DNA from: Amycolatopsis sp. WQ 127309
GTDB taxonomy: Bacteria; Actinomycetota; Actinomycetes; Mycobacteriales; Pseudonocardiaceae
Length of the DNA: 64,000 nt
NCBI RefSeq assembly: GCF_023023025.1
Contig: NZ_CP095481.1
Coordinates: 744,001 to 808,000 of the forward strand
Direction: 5' to 3'
The notes below the pieces were generated by a model that was not told the DNA's origin, did not search any database, and saw nothing but the letters and a program-made list of their open reading frames with translations. Below, one piece after another: positions 34,670 to 43,697 of the stretch. Numbering within the stretch: the stretch's first letter is position 1; each line of letters opens with the position of its first letter. A program made the translations under genes and the position numbers.

Positions 34670-36207
34670 GCGTCCTCGTTTTCCTCTGCGCCGCGCTCGA
34701 GCCGAGCGGGCAGGGTGAAGCGGAAAGTGGCACCCTCGGCACCGGCTTCGGTGTCGAGCCAGATCCGGCCACCGTGGTACTCGACGATCCGGCGGCACAT
34801 GGCCAGCCCGATGCCCGTGCCCGGGTAGGCGCTGCGGGAGTGCAGCCGCTGGAACAGTGCGAAGACCCGGTCGGCGTACTCGGCTTCGATGCCGATCCCG
34901 TTGTCCCGCACCGCGAACACCCAGTCGTCGCCGTCGCGGTCGGCGGTGACGCGCACCTCCGGCGGCACCTCGCCGTGGAACTTCAGCGCGTTGCCGATGA
35001 GGTTCTGGAAGACGGCCGTCAGCAGCGCCGGCTCGACGCGGACGTCGGGCAGGTCGTCGTGGGTCACCTTGCCGCGGTTGAGCGAGAGGGCGACTTCGAG
35101 GTTCGCGAGCGCGCCGTCGACCAGTTCGCCCGCGGGGACCACGACGTGCTCCCCCGGCTTCCGGCCGACGCGGGAGAACGACAGGAGATCGTTGATCAGG
35201 CCCTGCATGCGCTTGGCGCCGTCGACGGCGTACTCGATGTACTGCTCGCCGCGCTCGTCGAGCAGGCCCGTGTACCGCCGTTGCAGCAGCTGGCAGAAGC
35301 TGGCCACCTTCCGCAGCGGCTCCTGGAGGTCGTGCGAAGCGACGTACGCGAACTGCTCCAGGTCGGCGTTGGACCGCTCCAGCTCGTGCGTCCGCCGGTC
35401 CAGGAGCGCGTGCGCCCGCTCCAGCTCGGCCACCTCGTCGAGGATCCGCTGCCGCATGGCCTCGACGTCACTGCCGAGCTGGACGAGCTCGATCGGCCCG
35501 TCACCGCGGACCGGCCGGTGGATGTCCTGGTCGGCGACGTGCCGGACCTCGCCGGCCAGCCGCAGGATGGGCCGCGTGATGACGCGCCGCAGCCCCAGGA
35601 ACAGCAGGACGAACAGCAGCAGGATGAGCACGGCGACGGCGACGAGCATCGCGGTCAGGAAGGTCGCCGCGCTGTCGAGGTCGGCGCGGCCTTCGCCACG
35701 CAGCGTCGTGAGGTGAGCGGCCTGGGCGTCGAGGGCGCCGCGCACGGCGTCGAACTGGGTACGGCTGCGGTCGGCCTGCGCCGGGGTGACCGCGGGCGCG
35801 GCCGGGGCGATGGTGGGCGCGATCGTCGCCTGCCAGGCCGACGCGGCCCGCTGCACGCGGTCGAGGTCGTCGCCGATCTGCGTGCCCGGCGTGGCCCCGA
35901 GCTGCCGCAGCTGGCTGACGGCGTCGGCCTGCGAGCGGACGCCGTCGGTGTAGGGCGTGAGGAAGTCCGGCTGCCGGCCGAGCTGGTAACCGCGGACGCC
36001 GGTCTCCTGGTTCAGCATGGCCGTCGACAGCTGGATGGCGGCGAGCCGCTGGGAGCCGATGACGTCGAGCAGGCGGTTGCGGGCGTCGGTGAGGTTGTTC
36101 AACGCGATCCCGCCGCCGGCCAGGGCCGCGAGCAGCAGCACGGCCTCGGTCACGGCGAGCAGGGTCAGCCAGCGGCGGATCGGCCAGCCGCGCACGGTCC
36201 CGGTCAT
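34666..36207 (-). CDS. CHASE3-HAMP sensor histidine kinase
   Basis: 513 residues from ATG 36207. TM1 at about 12-34, a CHASE3 helical sensor at about 40-180 ([19 protein letters not shown] is the characteristic motif), TM2 at about 185-208, HAMP, then HisKA with [17 protein letters not shown] and HATPase with [17 protein letters not shown] and GTGIGLAMC. This kinase class resembles phytochrome-type kinases. The start overlaps the PP2C stop (ATGA) and the end overlaps the receiver start. It probably feeds the stand-alone receiver and perhaps the receiver domain of the PP2C. Confidence 0.93.
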   Translation of the reverse strand: MTGTVRGWPIRRWLTLLAVTEAVLLLAALAGGGIALNNLTDARNRLLDVIGSQRLAAIQLSTAMLNQETGVRGYQLGRQPDFLTPYTDGVRSQADAVSQLRQLGATPGTQIGDDLDRVQRAASAWQATIAPTIAPAAPAVTPAQADRSRTQFDAVRGALDAQAAHLTTLRGEGRADLDSAATFLTAMLVAVAVLILLLFVLLFLGLRRVITRPILRLAGEVRHVADQDIHRPVRGDGPIELVQLGSDVEAMRQRILDEVAELERAHALLDRRTHELERSNADLEQFAYVASHDLQEPLRKVASFCQLLQRRYTGLLDERGEQYIEYAVDGAKRMQGLINDLLSFSRVGRKPGEHVVVPAGELVDGALANLEVALSLNRGKVTHDDLPDVRVEPALLTAVFQNLIGNALKFHGEVPPEVRVTADRDGDDWVFAVRDNGIGIEAEYADRVFALFQRLHSRSAYPGTGIGLAMCRRIVEYHGGRIWLDTEAGAEGATFRFTLPARLERGAEENEDA

Positions 36208-37394
36208 CGGCCGGTCTCCCCGGGGATGTGGTTGAGCAGGGCGAGGGCGACGTCGTCGTCCAGCGGGCCGGAGTTGAGGCGTTCGGCGCGGGCGATCAGT
36301 TCGTCGAGGAGGGCGCGGCCGTGGAGGCCGTCCTGGTGGCGGATGTCGAGCACGAGCTCGGCCATCCGCTCGTGGCCGAGCCGTTCGGACCCGGCGCCGA
36401 CGCGGCCTTCGAACACGCCGTCGGTGTAGAGCAGCAGTGACCAGCCGGGGTCCAGCGGCACGTCGAGGGCCTCCCATTTCGTGCCCTCGACGACGCCGAG
36501 CGGGACGCCGAGGCGTTCGCCGGAGAGCAGGTGCCCGTCGCCGGGGGTGAGCAGCAGCGGCGGCAGGTGCCCCGCCAGCGACAGGCGCAGGGATCTTCGG
36601 TCCGGCGCGACGACGACCATGCAGACCGTCGCGAACAGCGGCTCGATCCGCTCGTGCACCAGGACCCGCTCGACCATGCTCAGCACGTCGGGCATCGGCA
36701 GGCCGGCCATCACCAGCGAGCGCCACGCGATCCGCAGCGCGACGCCGAGCGCGGCCTCGTCCGGGCCGTGGCCGCAGACGTCGCCGATGATCATGTTGAG
36801 ACTGCCGTCGGTGAGCTCGATGGCGTCGTAGAAGTCGCCGCCGAGCAGGGAGCCGTTGCGGCCGGGCCGGTAGCGGGAAGCGAGTTCGAGGTGCGGGTCG
36901 CGCAGCAGCGGGCTGGGCAGCAGGCCGCGCTCGAGCCGGGCGTTCTCGCGGGCGAGCAGCTGCTGCTGGAGGAACTGCTGCTCGACCTGCTCGGCGCGCT
37001 TGCGTTCGCGGGCGAAGCGCAGGGCCTTCACCAGCAGCGGCCCGTCGACCTGGTCCTTGACGAGGTAGTCCTGCGCGCCGGCGGCGACCGCGGCGACGCC
37101 GGTGGCCTGGTCGTGCTGGCCGGTCAGCACGACGACCGCGACGCCGGGCGCGTGCTGGGCGAGGCGGGTGAGCCCGCCGAGCCCCCTCGCGTCGGGCAGC
37201 TGGAGGTCGAGCAGGACGCAGTCGGCGGTCAGCGGCGCGGCCAGGGCCGCGGAAAGGGTCTCGACGCGTTCGAGCGCGACCGGCACGGAGGTGTCGGCGA
37301 GCATCTCGTCGACCAGCAGCGCGTCGCCGTCGTCGTCCTCGATCAGCAGCACGCGCAAGCGGGTGCGGGGATCCCACGATGAGTCGGCGGTCAC
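36204..37394 (-). CDS. Receiver-PP2C phosphatase (RsbU/SpoIIE-like)
   Basis: 396 residues from GTG 37394. The receiver is at about 13-128 (VLLIEDDDGDALLV; phospho-Asp in CVLLDLQLPDARG; Lys in YLVKDQV). A coiled linker (RERKRAEQVEQQFLQQQLL) follows, then the SpoIIE-type PP2C domain with metal-binding Asp residues in GGDFYDAIEL, IGDVCGHGPDEA and GPLDDDVALAL. It should dephosphorylate the STAS protein when its receiver is phosphorylated. It is first gene of the five-gene operon and divergent from a small membrane protein. Confidence 0.92.
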   Translation of the reverse strand: MTADSSWDPRTRLRVLLIEDDDGDALLVDEMLADTSVPVALERVETLSAALAAPLTADCVLLDLQLPDARGLGGLTRLAQHAPGVAVVVLTGQHDQATGVAAVAAGAQDYLVKDQVDGPLLVKALRFARERKRAEQVEQQFLQQQLLARENARLERGLLPSPLLRDPHLELASRYRPGRNGSLLGGDFYDAIELTDGSLNMIIGDVCGHGPDEAALGVALRIAWRSLVMAGLPMPDVLSMVERVLVHERIEPLFATVCMVVVAPDRRSLRLSLAGHLPPLLLTPGDGHLLSGERLGVPLGVVEGTKWEALDVPLDPGWSLLLYTDGVFEGRVGAGSERLGHERMAELVLDIRHQDGLHGRALLDELIARAERLNSGPLDDDVALALLNHIPGETGR

Positions 37395-37576
37395 CGGATT
37401 CTCCCGTTCAGCGGCACCTTGCAGGCGATCACCCTAGCGGCACCGGGCGCGGCCGCCTACGACCACACGGCCCCGCCGGGGGTAGCGATTTATAGCACCC
37501 CAGTGTTCCGCCGCGTGCATAACGGTTCGGGTCGCGGCGGTCCCGTTACCTGGGTTCCCGCGCCTACGCTGCCGTT

Positions 37577-38035
37577 ATGTCCGAGCCGCCCGCACCGGTC
37601 CGGCGCGCGGCCTTCGCGTGGTGGGGCGCGACGGCGTGCTGGTTCCTCGGTTCGCTGCTCGGCCGGCTGCTGGGCGGGCACGCCACGCCGGGCGCCGGCG
37701 CCGGCGGGACCGGCGAGCGCGACGCATTGCTGGCGACGACGTTGCCGGCGCCGGTCGCGGTGCTCGCGTTCGTGGTCGCGGCCGGCCTGTGGGCGTCACT
37801 GGTGTACGGCGTGTTCCGCGGTGCCGGGTGGGCGCGCGTCGTGCTCGCGATCGCCGGCGCGCTGGGCGTCCTCGACGTCGTGCTGCAGCTATTCGCGCTC
37901 TTCGCCGCGTCCGCCCGCGATACCGGCGACCTGGTGCGGGGCCTGGCGTTCCTGCTCGTGCTGGGCCTGTCGATGGCCGGGTTCACGCTGATGTTCCGCG
38001 CGGACGCCGCGGCGTACTTCAAGCGCCGCCGCTGA
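37577..38035 (+). CDS. Small four-helix membrane protein
   Basis: 152 residues with four predicted TM segments (FAWWGATACWFLGSLLGRLL; PVAVLAFVVAAGLWASLVYGVF; VVLAIAGALGVLDVVLQLFALF; LAFLLVLGLSMAGFTLMF) and a basic C-terminus. Family not recognised. It is divergent from the PP2C operon across 182 bp, and its 3' end overlaps the convergent glycosyltransferase gene by 17 bp. No catalytic motif is visible. Confidence 0.8.
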   Translation: MSEPPAPVRRAAFAWWGATACWFLGSLLGRLLGGHATPGAGAGGTGERDALLATTLPAPVAVLAFVVAAGLWASLVYGVFRGAGWARVVLAIAGALGVLDVVLQLFALFAASARDTGDLVRGLAFLLVLGLSMAGFTLMFRADAAAYFKRRR

Positions 38036-39071
38036 GCAGGGAGCGGTAGAACGTCCGGTGCGCTGCCGCGGCCGCCGGCCACGTGTACCGCTGCGCCAGC
38101 GCGCGGCCCGGCGCCGGATCACCCCCCGCCATCGCGGTCCGCAGCTCCCGGGCGAAACCGGGCGGGTCGACGGCGAAGCGGGCCACCTCGCCGAAGACTT
38201 CGCGCAGCACGGGCAGGTCACGCGTCACCACCGGCACCCCGGCGGCCAGTGCCTCCATCGCGGCCAGCCCGAAGCCTTCCTTGGTCGACGGGAAGGCGAA
38301 CACCGCGGCGGACGCCATCAGCGACGGCAGCTCGTCGTGCTCGACCGGGCCCAGCACCTCCGGCTCGACGCCCAGTTCGGCGGCGCGTTTCTCCCAGCGA
38401 GTGCGGTACTCGCGATAGTCGAAGAGCGTCTCGCCGCCCGCGATGACCAGGCGGACGTCCGGTTCGGCCAGCAGCGCGTACGCCTCCAGCAGGTCCAGCG
38501 AGCCCTTGCGCGGCTCGATCCCTCCCACCGCCAAGACATAACGTCCTCGGCCGGTATCGGGGCGGGCGTTGGCGAACCGGTCGTAGTCGACGCCGTTGGG
38601 GATCACGGTCGCCTCGATGCCCCAGCCGTCGCGCACCTCGGCGGCCACGGACTCCGACACGCAGACGTGCGCGTACGGCCGGACGATCGCGCGTTCGTGG
38701 CAGGCCGCCAGCTCCGGCGTGGTGAAGGTGTCGAGGTGGTGGATCGTCCGGACGCAAGCGTCGACGGCGTTCGCGCTGATGCAGTCCTGCGCGTGCACGA
38801 CGTCGTACGCGTCCGGCGTGAATGCCGCGCGCAGCACCGCGATCGAGCGCAGGATCCGCGCGCCGACGCTCTCGCCGGGGACGTCCGGGAAGGGCACGAT
38901 CGACAATCGGACAGCGGGGTCCACCGGCCGGAAGAACCCCGCGTCGCCGCCGCGGCCGAGCGTCCACACCGTGACGTCCTCGCCGAGCGCCGCGAGGGCT
39001 TCGGCCAGCGCGAGCGTGTGCACGACGCCGCCGCGGGGTTTGGTCGAGTAGCTCAGCAGGGCGATGCGCAT
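38019..39071 (-). CDS. GT4 glycosyltransferase, MSMEG_0565 family
   Basis: 350 residues, GT-B fold. The N-terminal SYSTKPRGGVVHTLALAEAL and the donor-site segment FAFPSTKEGFGLAAMEALAAGVPVV are typical of group 1 transferases. The MSMEG_0565 type is found in Nit1C-like nitrogen clusters of actinobacteria. It is the last gene of the operon; its ATG overlaps the upstream stop by one base (TGATG). Its glycosyl acceptor is unknown; a link to modification of the pathway product is inferred from conservation of position. Confidence 0.88.
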   Translation of the reverse strand: MRIALLSYSTKPRGGVVHTLALAEALAALGEDVTVWTLGRGGDAGFFRPVDPAVRLSIVPFPDVPGESVGARILRSIAVLRAAFTPDAYDVVHAQDCISANAVDACVRTIHHLDTFTTPELAACHERAIVRPYAHVCVSESVAAEVRDGWGIEATVIPNGVDYDRFANARPDTGRGRYVLAVGGIEPRKGSLDLLEAYALLAEPDVRLVIAGGETLFDYREYRTRWEKRAAELGVEPEVLGPVEHDELPSLMASAAVFAFPSTKEGFGLAAMEALAAGVPVVTRDLPVLREVFGEVARFAVDPPGFARELRTAMAGGDPAPGRALAQRYTWPAAAAAHRTFYRSLLSGGA

Positions 39072-39901
39072 CAGGCCTCCCGGTAGACCTCGGGTTTCCG
39101 TTCCCCCAGGTGGTGCAGCACACGGCGGGCGTTCGCGAGTTCTTGTTCGACGTCGAGTTCGGCGACCGCGATGCCGGCCTTGGACCAGGTCCGCGCGAGG
39201 ATCTCGCCGCCTGGGCCGACGACCTTGGCCTGGCCGAGGAACCGCATGCCGCCCATCGCGCCGGTCTGGTTGGACGACACGAGCACGACCTGGTTCTCCG
39301 CGGCGCGCGCCTGGTCGTAGAGGTCGAACAGCCGCGACTGGCGGTCCTGCGCCATCCGCGGCGCGCGGTTGGTGATGCTGGTCGGCCACGCGCTCAGGCA
39401 GGCGACGATGTCCGCGCCGTCGACCGCCAGCGAGCGGGCCGACTCGGGGAACGTCTTGTCGTAGTCGATCAGCATGCCGACCCGCCCGACCGGCGTGTCG
39501 AACGCGGCGAACTCGGCGCCCGGTTCGTACGCGATGCTCTCCCCTGGCGGCTGGTGGACCTTGCGGTGCCGGCCGAGCACGCCGTCACCCGTGACGCACA
39601 CCGCGGAGTTGTAGCGCCGCGGCCCGTCGGCTTCGCAGTAACCGACGCACACGACCATCTCCGCGGCGAGCGACTGGATCGTCTTCAGTTCCGGACAGTC
39701 GGGGTCGAGGGCCGGCGGGAGCGCCTCCGGGTCCGGATGGCGCAGGTCGGCGAGGTAACCGCCGAGGGCCGCGTCCGGCAGCACCAGCAGCGCGGCGCCG
39801 GCCGAGCGCGCGTGGTCGATCAGCGTCGCGATGCGCTGCAGGTCGAAGTCGAGGTCGCGGCCGAAGTGCGCGGCGACGGCGGCGATCCGGATCTGCCCCA
39901 T
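39071..39901 (-). CDS. Nitrilase-superfamily protein lacking catalytic Cys and Glu
   Basis: 276 residues, similar end-to-end to the active nitrilase encoded just upstream (shared LGGYLA, YNSAVCVTGDGVLG, HRKVHQP). The catalytic triad is broken: Glu43 is Asp (LPDAALGGY) and the nucleophile Cys is Asp146 (GMLIDYDKTFPES), while Lys114 is kept. The DNA codons (GAC) are clear and the frame is intact, so it is a maintained protein, not a decayed gene. It may be a regulatory or structural partner, or perform different chemistry. The start abuts the stop of the active paralogue (TGAATG). Confidence 0.9.
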   Translation of the reverse strand: MGQIRIAAVAAHFGRDLDFDLQRIATLIDHARSAGAALLVLPDAALGGYLADLRHPDPEALPPALDPDCPELKTIQSLAAEMVVCVGYCEADGPRRYNSAVCVTGDGVLGRHRKVHQPPGESIAYEPGAEFAAFDTPVGRVGMLIDYDKTFPESARSLAVDGADIVACLSAWPTSITNRAPRMAQDRQSRLFDLYDQARAAENQVVLVSSNQTGAMGGMRFLGQAKVVGPGGEILARTWSKAGIAVAELDVEQELANARRVLHHLGERKPEVYREA

Positions 39902-40732
39902 TCACGGGACACTAACGGGGTAGGCATCCGGGCGTCTGTCCGCCAGGTGCCCCATCGACCGGCGCGCGGTCGCGAGCGCGGCCTGGACGTCGATCTCGGC
40001 GATCGCCATCCCTTCGGCGACGCCGGTGTCGGCGACGATCTCGCCGCCCGGGTCGACGATCTTCGCCCCGGCCACGAACCGCAGGTCGCCGAAGGTGCCG
40101 GACTGGTTGGCCGAGACCCAGACGATCTGGTTCTCCAGCGCGCGGGCCCGGTCGAAGAGGTCGAACCGCCGTTTCCAGCGGTCCTGCGCGAGGTCGGCGG
40201 CCGCGTTGGTGCGGCTGCCGGGCCAGGCGCTCATGCAGACGACGACCTCGGCGCCGTCCAGCGCGAGCGCCCGCGCGGATTCGGGGAAAGCCTTGTCGTA
40301 ACAGATCATCATGCCCAGGCGCCCGATCGGCGTGTCGAACGCCGCGAACCCGCGGCCGGCGCCGTAACTGGCGTTTTCGGCCAGCGGCTGGTGGACCTTG
40401 CGGTGGTTCCCGAGGACGCCGTCGCCGGTCACGCAGACGGCCGAGTTGTAGCGGCGGCCGCCGGCGAGTTCGCAGTACCCCGCCGTGACGACGAGGTCGC
40501 CGGCCAGCGCGGCCAGCCGCTTCACTTCCGGACCGTCGACGTCAAGTGCGGGCGGCCCTTCGGCGCCGCCGTCCAGGTTGGCGAGATAGCCGCCAAGGGC
40601 CGCCTCCGGCAGCGCCAGCAGCCGCACGCCCTCGGCCTTCGCCTCGCCGATCAGCTTCTCGATGCGCGCGAAGTCGCCTTCGAGGTCTCGGTCGAACGGC
40701 GCGGCGACCGCAGCCATCCTGAGTGTCGTCAT
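39902..40732 (-). CDS. Nitrilase of the Nit1C cluster (sll0784/MSMEG-type carbon-nitrogen hydrolase)
   Basis: 276 residues with the complete nitrilase triad: Glu43 in LPEAALGGY, Lys112 in HRKVHQP, Cys144 in MMICYDKAFPES. It should hydrolyse a nitrile to acid plus ammonia, or to amide. In published Nit1C systems the corresponding gene is nitC, needed for cyanide assimilation in Pseudomonas; whether that holds here is unproven. The ATG overlaps the fusion-protein stop (ATGA). A truncated pseudo-paralogue is not involved: both copies are full length and adjacent. Confidence 0.92.
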   Translation of the reverse strand: MTTLRMAAVAAPFDRDLEGDFARIEKLIGEAKAEGVRLLALPEAALGGYLANLDGGAEGPPALDVDGPEVKRLAALAGDLVVTAGYCELAGGRRYNSAVCVTGDGVLGNHRKVHQPLAENASYGAGRGFAAFDTPIGRLGMMICYDKAFPESARALALDGAEVVVCMSAWPGSRTNAAADLAQDRWKRRFDLFDRARALENQIVWVSANQSGTFGDLRFVAGAKIVDPGGEIVADTGVAEGMAIAEIDVQAALATARRSMGHLADRRPDAYPVSVP

Positions 40733-42099
40733 GAGTTCCCCAATCCGGTGACGCCGCCGTCGATGGCGGGCGTCCGTTCGCCGTCGGGCCAGCGCAGCGT
40801 GACGCCGGTGCCCGCGACCAGTTCGCCGCAGTCCGCGGTGACCGCCGGCCCGGCGGGCGCGGGCGTGCCGGCGGTGAGCATCGCGAAGCCGGGGAAGCAG
40901 GTCAGCCAGTCCCCTGTGGACGCTCCGCGCGGCCGTGGCACCTTGTCGACGTCCAGGACCGCGCCGCAGCCGGACGCTTCGGCGAGCATGCCGAGGGTGC
41001 CCGCGATGCCGGCCATCGAGACGTCCTTGGCCGCCGCCGGGCGCGCCTTCGCGACCGAGCCGAGCAGTTCGCGCAGCTCGGGCGTGCGGCGGAAGCTCGT
41101 CGAGTCCCATTGACGTCCGGTGTAGCCGGGCCGCCAGCCGCCGGCGAGATCGGCGGTAAGCCAGACACGCTCACCCGGCTTGCCGCCACCCCCGGGCACC
41201 GGGTCGGTGGTGCGGCCCAGCGCCGTGACCGACAGCGAAGCCGGGACGCCGAACTGGGTGTGGCCGCCGAGCACCGGGACGCCGTACGCCTCGCTCGCCT
41301 TCCGCAGTCCACCGAGGACTCGCGCGGCGAAGGACGCGTCACGCGCACCCAGCGCGTCGAGCAGGCCGGTCGGCGTGGCGCCCATCGCGGCGAGGTCGTT
41401 GAGGTTGACCAGGACCGAGCACCAGCCCGCCCATTCCGGGTCGCGATCGACCATCGACGGGATGATCGCGTCGCAGGCCGCGACGACGTCGGTGCCCGGC
41501 AGCGGGACGCCGTCGTCACCGACGAAGCCGGGTACCCCGGTCATCCCTCGCAGCAGCGGGCCGAGCGCGGCCTTGGTCGAGCGGGCCAGCGCGGCGATCC
41601 GGCCGATCGGCCAGCGCATCAGCACGTGGTCGTGGCCGGCGACGGCCACCGGCCGTACCCGCTGCCAGCCGAGCCGGGTGAACAGCCGCTCAGTGCGCGT
41701 CTGCACGGTCGCCTCGAACCGCAACGCCCCTTCGGCTTCGGCCCGCGCGCAGGCCGCGCGGACCAGCGCGGAGCCGATCCCGGCCGGTGAGCCGGGGGCG
41801 ACGACCAAGCGGCCGCCCTGCCACCAGCCGAGGTCCGGACCGTCGGTCGCCGGGCCGAGACGGACGCCGCCGAGCACTTCGCCCGCCGCGTCCCTCGCCA
41901 CCAGGAACAGGGTGCGCGGGTCGGTGTCGTGGTCGTCGAGGTCGTGCCCGGCGAAGAGTCCTTGCCGCGCCACGAACGCCTCGTGACGCAACGTGCGGTA
42001 CGCGGTCAGTCCACTGTGGTCGGCTTCGCCGATCGAGAACGCCGGACGCGCCGCGACGCTGCGGACGTCACCCAGCAACGCGAGGATGTCGTGGTCCAC
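40729..42099 (-). CDS. GNAT acetyltransferase fused to AIR-synthase-like domain (MSMEG_0567 type)
   Basis: 456 residues from GTG 42099. Residues ~20-165 are a GNAT domain (GGVRLGPATDG; GIGSALVRAACARAEAEG, acetyl-CoA loop). Residues ~180-456 are a PurM/AIR synthase-related domain (MVDRDPEWAGWCSVLVNLNDLAAMGATPTG, VLGGHTQFG). Cyanobacterial sll0786 and sll0787 are separate proteins; mycobacterial MSMEG_0567 is a fusion like this one. It corresponds to nitE+nitF. The domain pair presumably acts on the nitrogen-containing intermediate. One base separates it from the radical SAM gene. Confidence 0.9.
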   Translation of the reverse strand: MDHDILALLGDVRSVAARPAFSIGEADHSGLTAYRTLRHEAFVARQGLFAGHDLDDHDTDPRTLFLVARDAAGEVLGGVRLGPATDGPDLGWWQGGRLVVAPGSPAGIGSALVRAACARAEAEGALRFEATVQTRTERLFTRLGWQRVRPVAVAGHDHVLMRWPIGRIAALARSTKAALGPLLRGMTGVPGFVGDDGVPLPGTDVVAACDAIIPSMVDRDPEWAGWCSVLVNLNDLAAMGATPTGLLDALGARDASFAARVLGGLRKASEAYGVPVLGGHTQFGVPASLSVTALGRTTDPVPGGGGKPGERVWLTADLAGGWRPGYTGRQWDSTSFRRTPELRELLGSVAKARPAAAKDVSMAGIAGTLGMLAEASGCGAVLDVDKVPRPRGASTGDWLTCFPGFAMLTAGTPAPAGPAVTADCGELVAGTGVTLRWPDGERTPAIDGGVTGLGNS

Positions 42100-42100
42100 G

Positions 42101-43171
42101 TCAGCCCCCCGCCGCGCTGAGCAGGCCGCACGCGCCGCACGCGGCACAGCCCGCACCTTGGTCGGCGCCGGTCATCCCGGCCGCCCGCAGCAACACGGCG
42201 ATGCGGCCGGTGACGTCCGCGACCAGCGCGGGCGAAGGTGCGGTCGCGCCGTCGCGCCGGGCCAGCGTCCCGGCCATCGGCCGCATCGGCACGGCGAACG
42301 GGTAGACGCCCATGTCGATGAGCCGTCCGGCCCCCTCCACCAGGGAGTCCGGGTCCTCACCGAGGCCGATCAGCAGGTACGTCGAGACGCGGTTGCGGCC
42401 GAAGACGCGGACCGCCTCCGCCCACGCGGCCTCGTACTCCGCCATCGGCACCGTCGACTTGCCCGGCATCCAGCGCCGCCGGACGTCGTCGTCCAGCGAC
42501 TCGACGTGGATGCCGATCGACGTCGCCCCGGCGTCGCGCAGATCCTCGAGGACGCCGAGGTCGCCCGGCGGCTCGATCTGCACCTGGATCGGCAGGCCCG
42601 GCACGGCGTCGAGCACCGCGCGGACGCAGCGCACGAGGTGCCGGGCGCCGCGGTCGGGCCCGGACGTAGTGCCGGTCGTCATCACCATCTGCCGGACGCC
42701 GTCGAGCCGCACTGCCGCCTCGGCGACCTCCGCGAGCTGCTGCGGCGTCTTCGCGGCCACCGTGGACCCCGCTCGCAGCGACTCCTCGATGGTGCAGAAC
42801 CGGCAGCGCTGGTCCTCGGCGTACCGGATGCACGTCTGGACGACCGTCGTCGCGAGGACGTCCTTCCCGTGCAGCAGGGCGATCTTCCGGTACGGCACAC
42901 CGTCCGCCGTGGACAGGTCGTAGAACCGCGGACGGTCCACTGGTGCGACGCTGAGGCCGAGGTCGATCGTCTCGCGGAAGATGCGGCCGTCCCGGACCAC
43001 GTACGGGCTCTCGGGGTTCAGCGGCAGCGTGGCGTTGGCACCGTCGACCACCAGGTGGCCGTCGTCGCTCGGCCCGGCGCCCTTGCTGCGCTGTACGGGT
43101 GCGTCCATTCGCACCCCGCGGACGGCGATGTCGGCGCGGGTGTCCAGGTCCTCTTCGATACCAACGCGCAC
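42101..43171 (-). CDS. Radical SAM protein, MSMEG_0568 family
   Basis: 356 residues. The iron-sulfur cluster motif is CIRYAEDQRCRFC (C-x8-C-x2-C), a variant spacing of this family. A SAM-binding GTTSGPDRGARH region and a C-terminal Cys-rich tail (GCAACGACG) that may bind a second cluster follow. It corresponds to nitD of Nit1C. It is a biosynthetic enzyme of unknown reaction, between the MSMEG_0572-type protein and the GNAT-AIR fusion. Confidence 0.9.
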   Translation of the reverse strand: MRVGIEEDLDTRADIAVRGVRMDAPVQRSKGAGPSDDGHLVVDGANATLPLNPESPYVVRDGRIFRETIDLGLSVAPVDRPRFYDLSTADGVPYRKIALLHGKDVLATTVVQTCIRYAEDQRCRFCTIEESLRAGSTVAAKTPQQLAEVAEAAVRLDGVRQMVMTTGTTSGPDRGARHLVRCVRAVLDAVPGLPIQVQIEPPGDLGVLEDLRDAGATSIGIHVESLDDDVRRRWMPGKSTVPMAEYEAAWAEAVRVFGRNRVSTYLLIGLGEDPDSLVEGAGRLIDMGVYPFAVPMRPMAGTLARRDGATAPSPALVADVTGRIAVLLRAAGMTGADQGAGCAACGACGLLSAAGG

Positions 43172-43180
43172 GACCGCTCC

Positions 43181-43693
43181 CTAGAGCATGTAGGTGGAGT
43201 TGATGATCGCGCCCTTGCGCGCGTAGTGGATCAACGCGTCCTGGACGTCCAGCGGGTGCGTCGGGATGACGCCCTCGATGAGGTCCTCCTCGCGTGCGCC
43301 GTGCAGCGACAGGCCGAAGCGGCAGCAGTAGGCCTTGCCGCCCTCGCCGATGAACGTCTTGAGCTGGTCGTTGATGTTGAGCTCGCCGGGGAACGCGGCG
43401 TTGCCGGTGGTCGGGAAGCCGCGCGTGGCCAGGCAGTTCAGTGAACCCGGGCCGTAGAAGTAGATCGCGGCTTCGAAGCCCTTCCGCAGCGCGCGGGTCG
43501 CCTGCAGGATCGCCACGAAGCTCACTGACGACTCGTGCGCGATGCCGTGCACGAGCGTGAAGTAGCTCTGGCCGGGTTCGGCCTGGTAGTCCGGGAAGAC
43601 CTTGGTCCCGCCGTACAGGTTGGAGCCCTGCGGCAGCGACGGGTGCGGGATCTCGTCGAGGCTGGTCTTTTCGGTGTCGGTCAGCTCTGCCAT
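43181..43693 (-). CDS. MSMEG_0572/sll0783 family nitrogen-starvation protein
   Basis: 170 residues. The signature segments are GSNLYGGTKVFPDYQAE and AIYFYGPGSLNCLATRGFPTTGN. In cyanobacteria sll0783 rises strongly on nitrogen starvation and is linked to polyhydroxybutyrate formation. It corresponds to nitB. Cys residues in NCLATRG and AYCCRFGLSLHG fit a DsrE-like or thiol role, not proven. ATG 43693 is 4 nt after the amidohydrolase stop. Confidence 0.9.
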   Translation of the reverse strand: MAELTDTEKTSLDEIPHPSLPQGSNLYGGTKVFPDYQAEPGQSYFTLVHGIAHESSVSFVAILQATRALRKGFEAAIYFYGPGSLNCLATRGFPTTGNAAFPGELNINDQLKTFIGEGGKAYCCRFGLSLHGAREEDLIEGVIPTHPLDVQDALIHYARKGAIINSTYML

Positions 43694-43697
43694 CGGT

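Noticed and set aside
37489..37494. Promoter of the partner-switching operon (TATAAA on the minus strand)
   Set aside because: No matching -35 or alternative-sigma pattern at suitable spacing could be found.
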